A program made the position numbers and the translations under genes. Below are positions 51,501 through 57,500 of a DNA stretch of 64,000 nt, piece by piece. The number at the start of each line of letters is the position of its first letter. Within the stretch, counting starts at the first letter, position 1. This DNA comes from Oreohelix idahoensis (Eukaryota; Mollusca; Gastropoda; Stylommatophora; Oreohelicidae), in the NCBI GenBank assembly GCA_024509875.1, contig JAMPIV010014832.1, positions 844,911 through 908,910 of the forward strand, given 5' to 3'. The notes beneath the pieces are model-generated. The model searched no databases. It was given only the letters and a program-made list of their open reading frames with translations, and was not told where the DNA came from.

Positions 51501-54500
51501 GGGTCTGGATTCCAGTTCCACATGGGCATTCATTTGTGTGGGATATCCTGAGGCGATAGAGATGGTCAAGTAATCTGCAGTGGCCAGTTCTCAGGCAGAA
51601 AATGGTGGTCTGTTGGTGTCTGTTTAGATGGTGGATTGGGTCATCTCTGCTGTATATATCCCCTTCCTCCTTCCACTGATTTTTGTACTTGTGGATGATG
51701 GTTTTTGCTTCCCGATAGGGCAATGGGTGGCTGTATTGTTCCATTTTACTGCCACTTCTTGATACAGCATCTGCGCTCTCATTTCCAGCAATTCCACAGT
51801 GGGAGGGTAACCACTGAAGGGCAATGGTTGATGACCTTTGGATGATGTTAAGCTCAGATCTGATCTCATTCATCATGTTATCGTTTCTGGTGTTCTGTAT
51901 TGATTCCAGTAATGATCTGCAGTCAGTGAAGATTACTATCTTAGCTTGTGGCTGCTGTTTGGATCCAGTGAGGATTTTCAGAGATTGTAGTAGTGCCATA
52001 GCTTCTGCCCTGAAATTGGAGGAGATCTTTCCAGATGGGAAGGCCTTTCGGATGATCTTTCCATTTAGGAATCTTATAAAAATGCCTCCTCCACCATTCT
52101 TTACTGCCCCCTCAGCGGATCCATCTGTGTATGCATGTGTCCACTCCTTCGGGTTGTACTTTTCTTCAATCATTTCTTGAGCCAAAGTTTTAAGTTGTTG
52201 AGGGGTCTAGTGGCCTTTCTTTTATATTTCAGGGACTTCTGGGATGATAGATATATTTTCATAGCAGTCATCTGGCTCCTCATAATCAATTAACATTTCA
52301 ATCTCAGTAGGTTGTTTTGGGAGGAGGTCTTCATGGCATCGATGCAGATGTTTAGAGATGTTTAAGAAGCTGGTTCTTTTCATCCTGTTTTTTGTCAAAC
52401 TATGGCCTTTTCCTCACATCTGTCATCAAGAGAGCGGATGTTTGTGTATCTCTCCACTAACTGGATTGGAGAAGTCTTCACCCCTCCAGTGATTAATCTA
52501 AGGCCTGAATTTTGCACTTTTCCTACACGTTCCGTGTTTGTTTTAGCTGCCGTAGCCCAGGCTGGCATGCCATATTCAAGTACAGCCTGACTGTGGCCTG
52601 TATAGACTTTTTTAAGTATGCTGGTATTTGCCCCCCCAACTTGTGCCAGCCAGTTTCTTCATAATAGAGAGCTTTCTTGTTGCTCTCTGTTCTACTGCTT
52701 TTATGTGCAGCTTCCAGGTGAGTCTCTTATCCAACTTGACTCCCAGGTATGTTGGGTTTTCCTCGATTGGAAGCTCACTTCCATTTAGTTGCAGTTTGAT
52801 CATTTCTCTGAGATTTGACAGTGAGAAGCAGGTTGCTACTGTCTTGGAGAGGTTAATCTGTACTCCCCAGTCTGATGCCCATTTACCGATAATATTTAGT
52901 GCTGCTTGCATCCTGAACTTCGCAGAAGGCAAATGTTCAGTGGCACACCAGGCAGCAAAATGGTCAGCATGAAGAGCCCTGGAGATAATGCCCGGACAGT
53001 TTCTCTGCAATATAATTTATATAGATGATAAAAAGTGTTGGGGAGATAACTCCTCCTTGTGGCACACCCTGTTGAAGAGTGACACGATGGCTCAGTTTCC
53101 CGTCAAGTTTTACTCTTGCTGTGCTGTATCGGAGAAAGTCCCATATCCAGCTGAACATTCTCCCTTCAATTTTGTTGTTGAGCATCTTAAGGAGGAGTCC
53201 TTCTTTCCATACCTTATCAAAGGCTTTTGTCAAGTCCACAAAAACAGCCAGTACTTTTTTTTTTCTCCTGAAAGACATTTTCTACTTCCTGGGCTAGATA
53301 TCAGACTGCAATAATTGGAGAGGAATCACTCTTCTCTCCAGTACCCAGCAAAATACTTGGCAGGATAATTATACAGAGAATTTCAAAAGCAGTAGACCAC
53401 AAACTGAGGAAAGAACAAGCAGGATTTAGAAAGAACAGAAGATGTGTAGATCATATATTCACTGTCAGGAACATTATAGAGCAGTGCTCAGAATGGCAAA
53501 GACAGCTGTACATTAATTTCGTTGATTTTGAAAAGGCTTTTGACAGCATACATAGGGACAGTTTATGGAAAATACTGAGGGCTTATGGAATTCCAAGCTG
53601 CATAGTGTCAATCATAAAAAGCCTGTATGCCAACTTTACATGTAGTGTTGGGCAGAGCAACCTAACCTTTGAGGTGAAGACAGGAGTACGACAGGGATGC
53701 CCCTTATCAACTACTCTATTTTTAACAGTCATAGATTGAGTGATGCGCCAGACAGCAGAGGGCAGTCCAAGAGGAATAAGATAGACTACATTTTCTACAT
53801 TCGAAGATCTGGAATATGCAGATGACATTGCACTACTAGCACATTCACATCAACACATCCAGGAAAAAACGGATAGACTTAATAAGTTTAGCCAGCAGGT
53901 GGGCTTGAACATCAATTTAAAGAAGTCAGAGGTCATGATGCTCAATGTGAGCAACCCTGAGCCCATATCAGTAAGGAATCAGCAACTGGTACAGACAGAC
54001 ACCTTCACATACCTAGGATGCATAGTAACACCAGACGGCGGGGCAGGCAAAGACATCAACATCAGAACGAATAAGGCAAGAACAGCCTTTTTTAGCCTAA
54101 ACAACATCTGGAAGTCCTCTCAATACAGCACAAGCACAAAATTAAGATTATATCAGAGCTGTGTGCTTTCTGTGCTTCTCTATGGTGCGGAATGCTGGAG
54201 AGTTACAGAGAAGGAAATGTCGAAATTGTCCTCTTTTCACACAACATGCCTAAGAAAAATTCACCGAATCTTTTGGCCAAATACCATCACCAACCAAGAT
54301 CTGCTTACGCGGAGCAAGCAAGAGGACATGCACACCATCATAGCTGGCAGACGCTGGAGCTGGGTTGGCCATGTCCTCAGAAGAGACCCCGATACTATCA
54401 CAAGAACAGCTATGCTATGGACCCCTGAAGGAAAACGAAAGAGAGGCCGACCAAAAACAACCTGGCGGAGGACTGTGGAGGCTGAGATGTAAAGAATGAA

Positions 54501-57500
54501 CCAGAGTTGGGGCACTGTACAAAGGATGGCCATCGACTGAGCAAAGTGGAATCAATTTGTTGTTGCCCTACAAGACGCCACTAGGCGTGATGGCCACTGA
54601 CTGCTTTGATGGTCGGCGGCTAAGGATCAAAGAAGAAGAAGAAAGAAGGGCTAGATATACTAGCTGGTCTTCGGTGCTGCGGTTTTTCCTGAATGCTGAC
54701 TGTGTGTTATCAAGCAGGTGGTTTTTTTCCAGATGTTTCAGTAATCTTGAGTTCACCATTCTTTCCATTACATTACCCAGACAGCTCAGTAGGCTAACTG
54801 GTCGGTAGCTGGGCTTGCTTATTTTCTCCTTTTGTTTCTTTCTGATGGGAACAATGATTGCTTCTCGCCATCGATCTGGAAATTTTCCAGTACTCCATGA
54901 TTGATTGAAGATTAGGAGGAGCTTGTGCCTGGCTACAGGTCCAAGGTTCTTGATCATATCATTTGTGATACCATCTTTTCCTGGAGCTTTTATGTTCTTT
55001 AGTTTTGTTATGTTAGCACTTAGTTCTCTCATAGTAAGGGATGACTTCATGCAGGTATCTGGGTTTTGGTGCTTCAGTTTTTCTTTTACTTCCTTATGTA
55101 CTTCTTGGATACGTGCATGTGAAAGTGATGTGGTGCTTTCTTCCTAGTAGAAATCTGCCAGGATGTTTGCTGCCATCTTTCCTTGTGGTATTTTTTATTT
55201 TCCTTGATGACAGTCTTGCAGTAGCTGGTTGTTGTTTCTTCATTTAGTACTCTTGTCAGATTCCATAGCTTGCACGAGTCCTTTTCCATGTTGAGACTGC
55301 TGGTCGTCTGGTGCCAGCTCCTTTGGATTTCAGCTTTCTTTTGTTCATTAAAAGCTTGTTTTATGCTGTTGTGCCTCTGGGTGTTCTCTGCTGTGGGATT
55401 TTGCTCCATAGTTTTCCCAGGTTGTCACTCCAGTATGGTTTGTAGTCTCGTCATTTACCTCATGGAATTGACTTCTTTGCTGCTTGGATGATTGCCTCGC
55501 TGATGATGGAAATGTTTTTATTGATGTTGTTTGAGTTGGTAATGTTCTGACAGATGTTATCGACCTGTTCTTTAAAAACGCCCCAGTTTGCTTTTTTGAA
55601 ATTTCAGCTATTATTATTAATTTGTCCTGCACTTCTTACTTCAGATATCTGTAACGTGACTGGTACATGGTCACTTCCCCCCAGTTGGCTATTTACTGTT
55701 CTAGTGGTCAGTCAATGTATGTCATCTGTAGCCATAGCAAGATCTGGTGTGCTCGTTGTTTTCCATACTCTGGAATAGAAGGTGGGCTTATCATCTGGTT
55801 GGTTTATTAGAATTAATTTATTCTCTACCATCCAATCTTCCACCTCTTCTCCTCGCGGATCTGTTGCTTCATAGCCCCAGCTGGGTGAGTGGCTATTGAA
55901 GTCACCCATAATGAGGTGTCTCGATTCTGCAAGCTTCACTTTGTGTAGCTCCAGAGTTGTGGTTGGAGGGCTGTAGCAGTTTGTAATCATCAAGTCTCCA
56001 CTGGGCAGGAGTAGTTGGACAGTTATGTATTCAAGTTCGTCCTCACCAGATCTGTGAATCTCTACTGCTGGGATTGAGGTTTTAACCAGTGTGAGGATTC
56101 CTCCCTTAGTTCTTTTTGCCCTGTCTTGGTGGAAGGATTCGTATCCACGTATGAAGAAGCGTTGGGTATCTTTTAGATGAGTTTCTTGGATGCAGATTAT
56201 ATCAATGTTATTGTCCCTGAGGAATTCTTGTAACTCTGGTTTCTTGTTCCTCACTCCTTCTGCACTCCATTGAGCCACTGTAAGATAGTGGGTTGGTTGG
56301 TCAATTGCTCTACTTTGCCTTCCCCCGACCATTTGGTTGGCAAAGGCACTGGTTGCTTGGGTGGGCCCTTTTGAGGCTAGGGGCCCGGCTCCGCTCCTCC
56401 CCGGTTGTAGCTGATAGGAGCGACGCCATGACATAAGTCAAGATTGTCGCATGACTCCATACTGCAAAAGCATGTGTGCCCTAATTTTTTCTGGTGTCTG
56501 CGCCGTAGCTGACACACTTTGTCTTCGGCAGGCCGGGTTGTGTTTGTTGTTCAGGGTTGTCTCCCATAGCCTTTCCATCTCCTGGTGGTAGCTGCAAGGC
56601 AGCACATTGGTTTGTTTACCGAGGTTTACCTTCCCCGTGGCTAGAGCTTATAGCGGCTCGGTCACTTCCATTTTGAAGTTATATGCCTGTGCTGCTTATT
56701 GATTGAGATTCATCTTCATAAGTGTCCAAACTAACTTATTCTTTGTTGTTTCCCAGTATATTCCTTTCATGAGTCTTGTTTAAATAATGCTGCTGTAATT
56801 CATGCTTGTTTATTAACTTAGCATTCACTGTGGTATCGTACATATGTCTTTACAAAATAAGATTACAAAAGGCAAGTCTCATCTTTGTACGATGGTGATG
56901 CTGAATCATTGCTTTTTCATTTTACTTTCAGAACCTATGATAAAGTGGGTGTGAGCCTGGGTCTGGTAGGCTGTATTCATACACTGAGGGCTGGTAGCTA
57001 TGATGATATGTATACTTATAATCTGGCTTTGTATGATGCCCAGTCTGATGTACTAAAAGGAGCTGATATTAGTAAGTATTGTTAGTCATGTGGTTGTTGG
57101 TTAAACATTATAGTTTAAAAAAATATGAGTGGAGTGCGAATAAGGTTGGCTTATCTGGTAGTGCAGACATTGCATATTTATAAGAAAATGATTTTTGTTA
57201 ATGTAATTATTAACCCACTGTGAAGTTATTTTTAGCATACAGTTATTGTGACCCGTGTAGTCCCCAGGGGATCTCTGATGAGACAAAGAAAGAATAGAAC
57301 TACTGCTACCTCAGGCATGTCAAACAAGGAAAAATAAAATGAGATGGTACATACGTCTGGCAACCTCATCATGTGACACAAAGTGCTACAGACACCACTA
57401 ATGTATGGATATGTAAATGCTTGGTGCAGACATTAGTGATGGCTTCGTGCAAAATGGTGATGATAGAGTTACTTTGCGCTGACTTTCCTTAATTCTCCAG

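Larger units (their letters stand above)
51324..56731 (-). mobile_element. EN-RT-RNase H LINE, family 2, split by a later LINE
   Basis: Same architecture as copies A and B but clearly a different family. On the minus strand: 5' region, endonuclease (56434-55712), linker, RT (55050-54660, then 53290-52612), RNase H (52185-51349). Direct repeats TAACTTATTCTT flank it (51312-51323 and 56732-56743), suggesting a near full-length insertion. Several frameshifts and stops. It is antisense to agrin and fills the intron between exons 13 and 14. Confidence 0.87.
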
